64,000 nt of DNA, from positions 6,776 to 70,775 of the forward strand of contig JAEWQO010000140.1 of assembly GCA_023460315.1 (NCBI GenBank), in the 5' to 3' direction. How positions within the stretch are numbered: the first letter of the stretch is position 1; each line of letters starts with the position of its first letter. This document shows, in pieces, positions 8,506 to 16,621 of the stretch. The notes under the pieces were generated by a model. The model was not told the origin of the DNA. It did not search any database and saw only the letters and a program-made list of their open reading frames with translations. The stretch is from Actinomycetes bacterium. GTDB lineage: Bacteria > Actinomycetota > Coriobacteriia > Coriobacteriales > Eggerthellaceae. The translations under genes were made by a program, and so were the position numbers.

Positions 8506-9426
8506 TCACTCTCGCTCGTCGAAATCTCCCACCAAGGCACGGGCGAAATCGTGGGCATCAAAGTCCCTGAGGTCATCGAGTCCCTCCCCCACGCCAATTT
8601 TGAGAACAGGCAGGTTCAGCTCGTGTGACACAGCGAGCACAATACCTCCTTTGGCGGTGCCGTCAAGCTTGGTGACGATGACGCCATCGAGGTCGAGCGC
8701 ACGGTCGAACTCGCGCGCTTGCGTGAGCCCGTTTTGTCCAGTCGTCGCGTCGATCACGAGCACGGTGTAGACCGGCACGTTTGCGCGCTTGCGCACGACG
8801 CCCACCACCTTCTCCAGCTCACGCATGAGATCGGCCGACGTGTGCAGGCGCCCAGCCGTGTCGATGAGCACGAGGTCGGCACCTTCCTGTTCGGCCCGCT
8901 CGATGGTGTCGTAGCACACGCTGGCAGGATCGCTTCCGCGCTCACGCGTGCATATTCCCACATCAGCACGGCGTGCCCAGACTTCGAGCTGCTCGATGGC
9001 GGCGGCACGGAACGTGTCCGCGCTGCCAAGAAGCACCTTCCGGCCAGCATCGGTGGCCTCTTTGGCAATCTTGCCCACCGTGGTGGTCTTGCCAGTGCCG
9101 TTGATTCCCACGAACAGCACGATGGCGGCATCTCCCCCGAAGACATCCTGCCCGCCTTCGACAAAAGCTTCCGCTATCTGGTCATTCAGCAGATCAAACA
9201 CCGCGTAAGCATCGGGAAGCGCCATGCGGGTGGCCCGATCACGCAGATTCTCGACGATCGCACTCGTTGCCGGTGCGCCGATGTCAGCCAGAATGAGCGT
9301 CTCCTCAAGGCCGTCCCAGAACCCATCGTCCAGATCGGGGCCTCGGTCAAGCAGAACGTTCATCTGCTCCTTGAACTTGTCGCGCGAACGCGACAGCCCC
9401 TCACTGATGCGGTCGAAGAATCCCAT
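8506..9426 (-). CDS. ftsY: Signal recognition particle receptor FtsY
   Basis: Membrane-associated SRP receptor GTPase that receives ribosome-nascent chain-SRP complexes from Ffh. The 306 residues start MGFFDRISEGLSRSRDKF, followed by the N domain with a helical acidic segment and the NG domain with GINGTGKTTTVGKIA (P-loop), DTAGRLHTS and TKLDGTAKGG. There is no long acidic A domain, normal for Gram-positive versions. An in-frame GTG two codons upstream was rejected because AAGGAG is only one base from it but seven bases from the ATG at 9426. Normally near ffh; here the flavoprotein/LuxR pair separates them. Confidence 0.96.
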   Translation of the reverse strand: MGFFDRISEGLSRSRDKFKEQMNVLLDRGPDLDDGFWDGLEETLILADIGAPATSAIVENLRDRATRMALPDAYAVFDLLNDQIAEAFVEGGQDVFGGDAAIVLFVGINGTGKTTTVGKIAKEATDAGRKVLLGSADTFRAAAIEQLEVWARRADVGICTRERGSDPASVCYDTIERAEQEGADLVLIDTAGRLHTSADLMRELEKVVGVVRKRANVPVYTVLVIDATTGQNGLTQAREFDRALDLDGVIVTKLDGTAKGGIVLAVSHELNLPVLKIGVGEGLDDLRDFDAHDFARALVGDFDERE

Positions 9427-9564
9427 GCTCACGCTCCTTTCTTGGTCAGCAAACAGTGTACCCCAAGACAGGCGCTCCGGCGACGTTCCGAACCGAAGCC
9501 ATGACGCTCACGCCCGATTGTCGGCAATGCGCGCCATCTGGTCAAAATTCGGCGAGGAGAAAGG

Positions 9565-9596
9565 ATGGAGCCGCATCTCAGCCGATGCGGCTCCAT
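9565..9596 (-). terminator. Hairpin downstream of the aldehyde dehydrogenase gene
   Basis: A perfect 12-bp inverted repeat (ATGGAGCCGCAT / ATGCGGCTCCAT) with an 8-nt loop, 110 bp past the aldehyde dehydrogenase stop. The minus-strand continuation CCTTTCTCC is only moderately U-rich, so termination strength is uncertain. Confidence 0.55.
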
Positions 9597-9705
9597 TTGA
9601 AAGACGTGCTATCGCTTAGGGCAACCTGCTTGCCCTGGCTTTTGGCTGAGAGCTGCGTGCCGACGGCACCGCGCCGCGGCACCCTGCAGAACGTCTCCAG
9701 GCACC

Positions 9706-11190
9706 CTAGCCTTCGGGATAAAAGCCGCTCGGCGATTCGCTGAGATTGATCATGATATTCTTGGTTTGCGTGTAATGCTCAAGCATGATCTTGTGCGTCT
9801 CACGCCCAATGCCCGATTCCTTATATCCGCCAAACGGCGCGCCGGAGGGAATCTGGTTGTAGGTGTTCACCCACATGCGCCCCGTTTGAACGCCCTGGGC
9901 AACGCGGAATGCCCGGTTGATGTCGCGCGTCCACACCGCTCCGCCCAGACCATAGACCGAGTCGTTTGCCATGTCGATGACCTCTTGCTCATCTTTGAAC
10001 TTGATGACCACGGCTACGGGACCAAATATCTCTTCTTGCGCCACCCGACAGGAATTGTTGGGAACCTCGATGAGCGTGGGCTTCAAGAACGCACCCTTTG
10101 CCAGTTCGCCTTCCGTCGCGCGCTCTCCGCCGCAAAGCACGGTGCCGCCATCCTGCTTGGCAATCTCGACGTACTCGAGGATCTTCTCCATCTGCCTTTG
10201 ATCGATCTGGCTGCCCATCTGGGTGTCATCCTCCCACGGCATCCCAACTTTAACCCGGGAAAAAGCCTCACATGCATCTTGGACGAACTGCTCATAGATG
10301 TCCTCATGCACGAATATGCGGCTGCCGGCGCAGCAGACCTGTCCCTGATTGAACAGGATGCCGAGCTGAATGCCATCAAGCATCATGTCCCACTTGCAGT
10401 CCGGGAAAATGATGTTCGCAGATTTGCCGCCCAGCTCCAACGTCGCCGGTATCAGACGCTCGGCTGCAGCGCGTGCAACATCGCGGCCAACTTCAGTCGA
10501 TCCCGTGAATGCAAGCTTGCTGATGTCCGGATGGTCGAGAATGTACTGTCCTGACTTCGAGCCACGGCCAGTGACAACGTTGAACACGCCAGCAGGTATG
10601 ATGTCCTGCGTGAGCTTTGCCAGCTCAAGAACCGTGAGGGATGTTGTGGAAGAAGGTTTGAAAACCGTGCAGTCACCCGCCGCGAGCACCGGAGCGAGCT
10701 TCCATGCAGCCATGAGGAAGGGGAAGTTCCAAGGAACGATTTGCCCAACCACGCCGATGGGCTCATGGAACACCAATGACATCATGTTGCCCGGCAAGAG
10801 GTCGGCCTCTCCCGTGTCAGCCAACAGAACGCCGGCGAAATAGCGAAAATGGTCAACGGAATAGGCAATGTCAATGGCACGCGTCTCGCGGATGGGCTTG
10901 CCGTTGTCAAGCGACTCAAGCAACGCAAAGTGCTCGGCATTTTCCTCGATGACATCCGCGACCTTGTTCAGGATGATGGCGCGTTGCGCCTTGTCGGTCT
11001 TGCTCCACGACTCAAACGCTTTCCATGCCGCACCCACCGCGCGGTCGACGTCTTCCTTCGAGGCGTCCGCAATGGTCGAGAGCTGTTCCCCATTGGCCGG
11101 GCAGTGCACAGCGAGCGTCGCCCCGTCAGACGCGTCCGCCCACTCGCCGCCAATAAAGAGTTGATAGGATTTCTGAGCAGGATTTTCCAT
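9706..11190 (-). CDS. NAD(P)+-dependent aldehyde dehydrogenase
   Basis: Cytosolic enzyme oxidising an aldehyde to its carboxylate; it resembles the AldA/ExaC-type acetaldehyde/broad aldehyde dehydrogenases, but the physiological substrate is not determinable here. The 494 residues include PWNFPFLMAAWKLAPVLAAG, the nucleotide-site FTGSTEVG, the general base Glu 252 in LELGGKS, and the nucleophile Cys 286 in GQVCCAGSR. It ends with the PFGGYKESGIGRE block. The ATG at 11190 follows AAAGGAT by seven bases; the longer open frame to 11319 lacks family homology. It is flanked by hairpins on both sides, so it is probably a single-gene unit. Confidence 0.93.
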   Translation of the reverse strand: MENPAQKSYQLFIGGEWADASDGATLAVHCPANGEQLSTIADASKEDVDRAVGAAWKAFESWSKTDKAQRAIILNKVADVIEENAEHFALLESLDNGKPIRETRAIDIAYSVDHFRYFAGVLLADTGEADLLPGNMMSLVFHEPIGVVGQIVPWNFPFLMAAWKLAPVLAAGDCTVFKPSSTTSLTVLELAKLTQDIIPAGVFNVVTGRGSKSGQYILDHPDISKLAFTGSTEVGRDVARAAAERLIPATLELGGKSANIIFPDCKWDMMLDGIQLGILFNQGQVCCAGSRIFVHEDIYEQFVQDACEAFSRVKVGMPWEDDTQMGSQIDQRQMEKILEYVEIAKQDGGTVLCGGERATEGELAKGAFLKPTLIEVPNNSCRVAQEEIFGPVAVVIKFKDEQEVIDMANDSVYGLGGAVWTRDINRAFRVAQGVQTGRMWVNTYNQIPSGAPFGGYKESGIGRETHKIMLEHYTQTKNIMINLSESPSGFYPEG

Positions 11191-11380
11191 TCGTGCATCC
11201 TTTCTTCTGGCAGCGGACGAGCCGCCGCACCCATCCACACGGGCCAAAAGGGACCCTTGGGGTTCAGGATACCGTGTACGGCACGGCAATGCAGTCTTTG
11301 TTGTAGGTAAACCCGTCAACGGTCGATAAACGATCCCTGAACAGTAGCATATTCGGAAAAGACGAAGGAAGGCCCAAGAA

Positions 11381-11405
11381 ATGAGGGAGCCGAAGGCTCC
11401 CTCAT
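11381..11405 (-). terminator. Intrinsic terminator after leuA
   Basis: A perfect 11-bp stem (ATGAGGGAGCC / GGCTCCCTCAT) with a 3-nt loop begins 5 bp after the leuA stop on the minus strand and is followed by TTTCTT. It probably ends the amino-acid biosynthesis transcript before the aldehyde dehydrogenase gene. Confidence 0.75.
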
Positions 11406-11409
11406 GAGA

Positions 11410-12948
11410 TTAGATCTGCTTCTGCAGCTCGCTCTTGTCCAGCAGCAAGCGATTCAGCGCGTTCAGATAGGCTTTCGTTGACGAGACGATGATGTCGCCG
11501 TCTGCCCCGCGGCCCGTGTATACCTCCCCGTCACCCGCTGCCACGCGCACCGTCACCTCACCCAGCGCGTCAATGCCACGCGTGACGGACTGCACGGAAA
11601 ACTCGGTCAAGTCGTTGTCGACTTGCACGATCTTGTTCACCGCCTTGTACACCGCGTCAACAGGACCGATGCCATGATCGCATACCGTGCATTCCTTGCC
11701 CTCGGCGTCCTTGAGGGTGAGCGTGGCCGTTGGAATGAGCGGAAAGCCACAGCTGATCTGCACCGACTCCAGCGTGTACAGAGCTCGTTCATTGCGGTCG
11801 CGCTCATTGATGAGGCTCTCGAGGTCTTCGTCGTAGACCTCCTTCTTTTTGTCGGCAAGGTTGAGGAACGCTTCATACACCTGGTCGAGCGTTTCCCCCT
11901 CAAACTCGTAGCCAAGCTCTTCCAGCCGATGTTTCAGGGCTGCGTGCCCCGACCGGGCGGTGAGCACGATCTGGCTTTGCCCTGCACCCACGTCGGCCGG
12001 ATCGATGATCTCGTAGGTGTCGCGCTTCTTCAGAACGCCATCCTGATGGATGCCCGAAGAATGGGCGAACGCGTTGGCTCCGACGATGGCCTTGTTCGCC
12101 TGGACGTTCATGCCCGTGATTGACGACACCAGACGGCTTGCCTTCACGAATTCGCGCGTGTTGACATCGGTGTGCGCATCCAACTCCTTTTCGTGCATCT
12201 TGATGGCCATGACCACTTCCTCCATGGCCGTGTTGCCCGCACGCTCCCCCAAGCCGTTGATGGTGCATTCGACCTGCCGTGCGCCGTTCTTCACTCCCGC
12301 CATGGCGAGCGCGGTGGCCATGCCCAGATCGTTATGGCAATGGACGGCAACTTTCACCTGTTCAATGCCCTTCACGCCCTCCATGAGGTACTTGATGCGG
12401 CGGCCAAACTCTTCGGGAAGCGAATAGCCGGTCGTGTCGGGGATATTGACCACCGTGGCACCCGCATCCACGACAGCCTGAATGACGCGAACGAGAAAAT
12501 CATAGTCCGAGCGACCAGCATCCTCGGCGTAAAATTGCACGTCTTCCACAAAGCTCTTGGCATATTTCACACACGTGACAGCACGCTCGACACATTCGTC
12601 CTCGGTGATGCGCAGTTTATCCCGCAAGTGGCTCGGGCTCACGCCAATGCCCGTATGGATGCGCGGCCTCTTGGCATACCTGAGCGCGTCAGCCGCCGCA
12701 TCGATATCCTTCTCCACCGCACGAGTGAGACCGCACACGACCGCCTGATCCCCCGCAAGTTCGGCAATGCGGCGAACCGACTCAAAGTCGCCCGGACTTG
12801 AAATGGGAAATCCCGCCTCGATGACGTCAACGTCGAGACGGAGCAGCTGACGCGCAACGACCAGCTTTTCCTCGGTGTTCATGGAAGCGCCTGGCGACTG
12901 CTCGCCATCGCGCAGCGTGGTGTCGAAAATATCAATCTTGCGCGTCAT
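11410..12948 (-). CDS. leuA: 2-isopropylmalate synthase
   Basis: First committed enzyme of leucine synthesis, condensing acetyl-CoA with 2-ketoisovalerate. The 512 residues start MTRKIDIFDTTLRDGEQSPG, containing the HMGL-type signature and metal site; HCHNDLGMA supplies the metal-binding His pair. The C-terminal third (about 390-512) is the LeuA allosteric domain expected for leucine feedback, so the length is normal. Two ATGs are close together; 12948 has AAAGGA nine bases upstream, 12954 only three, so 12948 is preferred. It is the last gene of the serA-leuA pair and ends at the terminator 11381-11405. leuB and leuCD are not in this window. Confidence 0.95.
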   Translation of the reverse strand: MTRKIDIFDTTLRDGEQSPGASMNTEEKLVVARQLLRLDVDVIEAGFPISSPGDFESVRRIAELAGDQAVVCGLTRAVEKDIDAAADALRYAKRPRIHTGIGVSPSHLRDKLRITEDECVERAVTCVKYAKSFVEDVQFYAEDAGRSDYDFLVRVIQAVVDAGATVVNIPDTTGYSLPEEFGRRIKYLMEGVKGIEQVKVAVHCHNDLGMATALAMAGVKNGARQVECTINGLGERAGNTAMEEVVMAIKMHEKELDAHTDVNTREFVKASRLVSSITGMNVQANKAIVGANAFAHSSGIHQDGVLKKRDTYEIIDPADVGAGQSQIVLTARSGHAALKHRLEELGYEFEGETLDQVYEAFLNLADKKKEVYDEDLESLINERDRNERALYTLESVQISCGFPLIPTATLTLKDAEGKECTVCDHGIGPVDAVYKAVNKIVQVDNDLTEFSVQSVTRGIDALGEVTVRVAAGDGEVYTGRGADGDIIVSSTKAYLNALNRLLLDKSELQKQI

Positions 12949-13136
12949 GTTCATGCATCCTTTCCATCTCAGCCGCATCGCCGCAAGGCGGTTGGCCCTG
13001 CGGGAGCGGACGGTTCTGATTCGATCCAGTCATCGGAAGCACCGTGTCTCAAGCTCGACACGGGCCCCGACCCTACACCCTGCGGCAGGAAGGACGCGGC
13101 AGAGCGCCATCCCCATCGCCACAGAGACGAACATAC

Positions 13137-14717
13137 TTAGAGCTTTACATACCAGAGGTTCTTGAGGTCGGAAATCTCAGCACGCAAACGGTTCAAAACT
13201 CCGTCCCCTATCACACCCTCGACGTTCATGTAAACGAGTGCGCATCGGTCTTCGGGTTTCGTGCCGATCTGCATGGTGGTGATGTTTATGCCCTCCTCGC
13301 CCAAGACGGTCCCGATCGTGCCCATCCGTCCGGGAGCGTCAACGTACTCAAAGATGAGCGATTGAGTGCCGGGTGCGATATCGATCCGGTAGCCCAAAAG
13401 CGATACCAGGCGCGCGGTTTGCGCCGCGTCTCCCAAAGTGCAGGCCACTTCCGTGCCATCCGCAATGATCGAAACGGCAGATGCATAGCCATCCGCGTCA
13501 GGCTTGGCTTGGGTCTCCACCTTGATCCCGTGGCGCTGCGCCACCGAATCAGCATTCACGGGAGTGACCGTCGCCGTCTCCCGATAGGAGAGAAGGCCCT
13601 TGACTGTGCCGGCAACCAGGATGGAAGGCTCTGCGTTGGAAAGCGATCCGGCCGCAGTCAGCTTGAGATACTGAGGAATTTCCCCATCGATCTGCGCAAG
13701 CATACTCCCCATCATTTGGCACGCAGGGACATAAGGCCCCACTGCATCCATAACCTCAGGCGGCACCGGTGCCATGTTCACGGCAGTCGGCACGATGGAT
13801 CCTTCCAAGCCAGCCGCCACGTACTCGGCCGTCTGCACGCCGGCACGTTGTTGCGCCTCCTTGGTAGCCGCGCCCAGATGAGGAGTGAGGATGGCATTTT
13901 CAAATTCATGCAACGGGCTTTCCGTGCAAGGTTCCGACTCGTACACGTCAATGCCAACCGCCCCCACCTTGCCGGCAGCGAGAAAGTCGGCGAGCGACTC
14001 TATATTATAAATGCCGCCACGGGCGGCGTTCACCAGGATGACGCCGTCTTTCATGCGGGCATATTGCTCCGGCCCGAACATGCCAATGGTCTCCTTGGTC
14101 TTGGGCAGGTGCACCGTGATGAAATCGGCCAGCGGCACGAGGGCGTCAACGTCGTCATAGAGTGTCACGCCCAGCTGCTCGGCGCGATCAGGACTGCAAT
14201 AGGGATCATAGCCGATGAGCTTCATGCCAAAGGCCTTCGCCCGCTCGGCCACCAGTCCGCCAATGCGGCCCAAACCGAAGATCGCAAGCGTCTTCTCATA
14301 CAACTCGGTACCGGTAAACCGCCCGCGCTCCCACTTTCCCTCGTGCATCGAGGCATTGGCCTGCGGAGTCTTCCGAGCGCAGGCAAGCATGAGGCACAAT
14401 GTCTGCTCGGCGGCAGAAACGATGTTCGATGTCGGCGCGTTGCAGACGATGACCCCTCGCTCAGTGGCAGCCTCGACGTCAACGTTGTCGACTCCCACGC
14501 CGGCACGGCCGATGATCTTGAGGCGCGTCCCCGCCTCAATGACTTCACGCGTCACCTTCGTGGCAGACCTCACCATGAGGGCATCGTATTCGGGAATCGC
14601 GGCCACCAGTTCGTCGGGGTCCATGTCAAGCCTGACATCAACCACGTACCCCTTGCCGCGGAGAACGTCAAGGCCGGCGTCGGCCAACTTCTCTGCAACC
14701 AGAACCTTCTTCGCCAT
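13137..14717 (-). CDS. serA: D-3-phosphoglycerate dehydrogenase (long form with ACT domain)
   Basis: Oxidises 3-phosphoglycerate to 3-phosphohydroxypyruvate, the first step of serine synthesis. The 526 residues contain the NAD-binding fold FGLGRIGGLVAERAKAFGM, the catalytic Arg/Glu/His blocks (NAARGGIYN, TPHLGAATKEAQ), an intervening allosteric substrate-binding domain (about 320-445), and a C-terminal ACT domain (about 455-526) for serine control. The ATG at 14717 matches the family start MAKKVLVAEKL. A GTG four codons upstream is nearer the AAGGAT sequence, so the true start could be 14729. serC, the next pathway enzyme, is in this window at 22593. Confidence 0.95.
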   Translation of the reverse strand: MAKKVLVAEKLADAGLDVLRGKGYVVDVRLDMDPDELVAAIPEYDALMVRSATKVTREVIEAGTRLKIIGRAGVGVDNVDVEAATERGVIVCNAPTSNIVSAAEQTLCLMLACARKTPQANASMHEGKWERGRFTGTELYEKTLAIFGLGRIGGLVAERAKAFGMKLIGYDPYCSPDRAEQLGVTLYDDVDALVPLADFITVHLPKTKETIGMFGPEQYARMKDGVILVNAARGGIYNIESLADFLAAGKVGAVGIDVYESEPCTESPLHEFENAILTPHLGAATKEAQQRAGVQTAEYVAAGLEGSIVPTAVNMAPVPPEVMDAVGPYVPACQMMGSMLAQIDGEIPQYLKLTAAGSLSNAEPSILVAGTVKGLLSYRETATVTPVNADSVAQRHGIKVETQAKPDADGYASAVSIIADGTEVACTLGDAAQTARLVSLLGYRIDIAPGTQSLIFEYVDAPGRMGTIGTVLGEEGINITTMQIGTKPEDRCALVYMNVEGVIGDGVLNRLRAEISDLKNLWYVKL

Positions 14718-15027
14718 AAGGGCAACCACTCATCCTTCCATCAGCGCACACAACGGCTGTGCATCCTAATCGGCCCGACCATTCCGCCACGCATCGCTGC
14801 GCGTCACGCCCATGATAAAGCGAAACCATCTCCCGGTGGCGCAAGCGGCCAAAATTACCCATGAAGAGCGAAAGGCGTCGGAGACAGGCCGCCACCCGTC
14901 CTCCCCTCCTGACGCATCGGCATAAGCCAGCCTTCGCGAATGCCCGCCAAATTCAGTGGCAGGCATTCTTTCCGTTTCAAGAGAGGACCCGTTCCATCCG
15001 CATGCAAGAGACGCCCAAGAACCGGCT
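14718..15027 (-). other. Intergenic region between ilvC and serA with a strong hairpin
   Basis: 310 bp without a supported gene. Positions 14938-14968 form a hairpin with 12 paired positions (one wobble) and a 7-nt loop, starting about 60 bp after the ilvC stop. No U-run follows on the minus strand, so it may stabilise the ilvC transcript end or be a processing site rather than a classical terminator. No riboswitch or T-box signature was recognised in the rest. Confidence 0.4.
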
Positions 15028-16026
15028 TTAGTCCTTCTTGATCCAGCTGAACATGGAGCGGATGCGCTCGCCGGTCTCCTCGATGGGATGCTGGTTGATG
15101 GCCTCGCGCTGCTCGTAGAGCCACGCATGGCCATTTGCACAATCGTCCATGAACTCTTTGGCAAAGCTGCCGTCCTGGATGCGAGCCAATATTTCTTTCA
15201 TGGCGGCACGGGACTCGTCGTTGATGATTTTGGGACCCGCATAGTATTCGCCATATTCCGCCGTGTTGGAAATGGAGTAGTTCATGAAGTGGATCCCGCT
15301 CTCGTACATGAGGTCGACAATCATCTTCATTTCGTGGTAGACCTCGAAGTACGCGAGCTCAGGCGGGTAACCAGCCTCAGTGAGCGTCTCGAACCCAGCC
15401 TTGATCATTTCCACGAGACCGCCGCAGAGCACGGCCTGTTCGCCAAACAGGTCTTCTTCGGTCTCGTCCTTGAACGTTGACTTGATAATGCCGGAACGCG
15501 CGCCGCCGACGCCCCATGCATAGGAAAGAGCCAAATCCCAGGCATGGCCCGTGTAGTCCTGCCACACGCATGCCAAGTCCGGCACGCCAGACCCTTCGGT
15601 ATACTGGCGGCGGACAATATGGCCCGGACCCTTAGGAGCAACCATGATGACATCCACGAATTCCGGTGGAACGATATAGCCGTAATGGACGTTGAAACCA
15701 TGCGCGAAGGCGAGGGCGTCCCCTTCCTTCAAATGAGGAGCGATATGCTCTTCATAGATGGCTGCCTGTATCTCATCAGGAATGAGAACCATGATGAGAT
15801 CGGCCTCCTCAGCAGCCTGATCCATGGTGCAAACCTTGAGTCCCGCCTCCTCGGCCTTCGCCCATGACGACGACCCTTCGCGCAGGCCAACACGCACGTC
15901 GCATCCCGAGTCCATGAGGTTGAGCGCATGGGCATGGCCCTGGCTGCCATAGCCGATGACGGCAACTTTGCGCTCTTGAATGATCCTCGGATCGACGTCC
16001 TTTTCGTGATAGATTGTAACAGCCAT
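15028..16026 (-). CDS. ilvC: Ketol-acid reductoisomerase (class I)
   Basis: Converts acetolactate and acetohydroxybutyrate to the dihydroxy-acids of valine and isoleucine synthesis, using NAD(P)H and Mg2+. The 332 residues (short class I form) begin MAVTIYHEKDVDPRIIQ. They have the Rossmann motif GYGSQGHAHALNL, LREGSSSWAKAEEAG, KGPGHIVRRQYTEG, and metal ligands in the DETEEDLFGEQAVLCGG and FEVYHEMK blocks. The ATG at 16026 lies after GGAGAAAGG; the upstream extension to 16059 is not conserved. It follows ilvN by 109 bp and completes the ilvD-ilvB-ilvN-ilvC order. Confidence 0.97.
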   Translation of the reverse strand: MAVTIYHEKDVDPRIIQERKVAVIGYGSQGHAHALNLMDSGCDVRVGLREGSSSWAKAEEAGLKVCTMDQAAEEADLIMVLIPDEIQAAIYEEHIAPHLKEGDALAFAHGFNVHYGYIVPPEFVDVIMVAPKGPGHIVRRQYTEGSGVPDLACVWQDYTGHAWDLALSYAWGVGGARSGIIKSTFKDETEEDLFGEQAVLCGGLVEMIKAGFETLTEAGYPPELAYFEVYHEMKMIVDLMYESGIHFMNYSISNTAEYGEYYAGPKIINDESRAAMKEILARIQDGSFAKEFMDDCANGHAWLYEQREAINQHPIEETGERIRSMFSWIKKD

Positions 16027-16135
16027 GTTGGTTTTTTCCTTTCTCCTGGCTGATTTCACTGAGATGAACCCCTATTGAACAGCACGGCAAGGCACAGTCC
16101 CCTTCTCTCCGGCGACGAAGAGGAGAGGATCGGCG

Positions 16136-16621
16136 CTAGGTTTCCTTGCTTGTACGCGACATCGCGATCTTCCCGGTGCGCGTGATTTCCTTGATGCCAT
16201 AGGCGCGAAACAGATCCTCGAGACCTTTCAGCTTGTCTTCATCCCCCGTCGCCTCGATCATGAGCGAGCTCTTTCCGACGTCCACGATCTTGGCCCGGAA
16301 GATGTTGGCGATCTCAATGATCTCATTGCGCCGATCCGGCTGGGCGTTCACCTTGAACAGAACCAACTCGCGTTCGATGGCCGCATCGTTGGTGAGGTCG
16401 GTAATTTTATGGACGCTGATCAGCTTGTGCAGCTGTTTGGTGATCTGCTCGTAGGCGACGTCATCGGCTTTCACGATGGCTGTCACACGCGACATGGTGG
16501 GATTTTCGGTCGGTCCAACAGACAGCGACTCGATGTTGAAGCCGCGGCGGGATATGAGCCCCGTCACGCGCGAGAGCACGCCCGGCTTGTTTTCCACGAG
16601 AACGGAAAGGATATGTCTCAT
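16136..16621 (-). CDS. ilvN: Acetolactate synthase small (regulatory) subunit
   Basis: Regulatory subunit that confers valine feedback on the catalytic subunit IlvB. The 161 residues start MRHILSVLVENKPGVLSRVTGL, the ACT domain, and continue through RRGFNIESLSVGPTE and the C-terminal IlvN domain with FRAKIVDVGKSSLMIEATGD. Length is standard. Its ATG overlaps the ilvB stop by four bases, implying translational coupling and matched stoichiometry with the large subunit. Confidence 0.96.
   Translation of the reverse strand: MRHILSVLVENKPGVLSRVTGLISRRGFNIESLSVGPTENPTMSRVTAIVKADDVAYEQITKQLHKLISVHKITDLTNDAAIERELVLFKVNAQPDRRNEIIEIANIFRAKIVDVGKSSLMIEATGDEDKLKGLEDLFRAYGIKEITRTGKIAMSRTSKET

Noticed and set aside
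13044..14864. 606-residue plus-strand open frame antisense to serA
   Set aside because: Shadow of the high-GC serA codons; no domain features, while the minus strand encodes a complete, conserved SerA.
14938..14968. Intrinsic terminator after ilvC
   Set aside because: The stem is strong but no U-run follows on the minus strand, so it is listed only as a hairpin.
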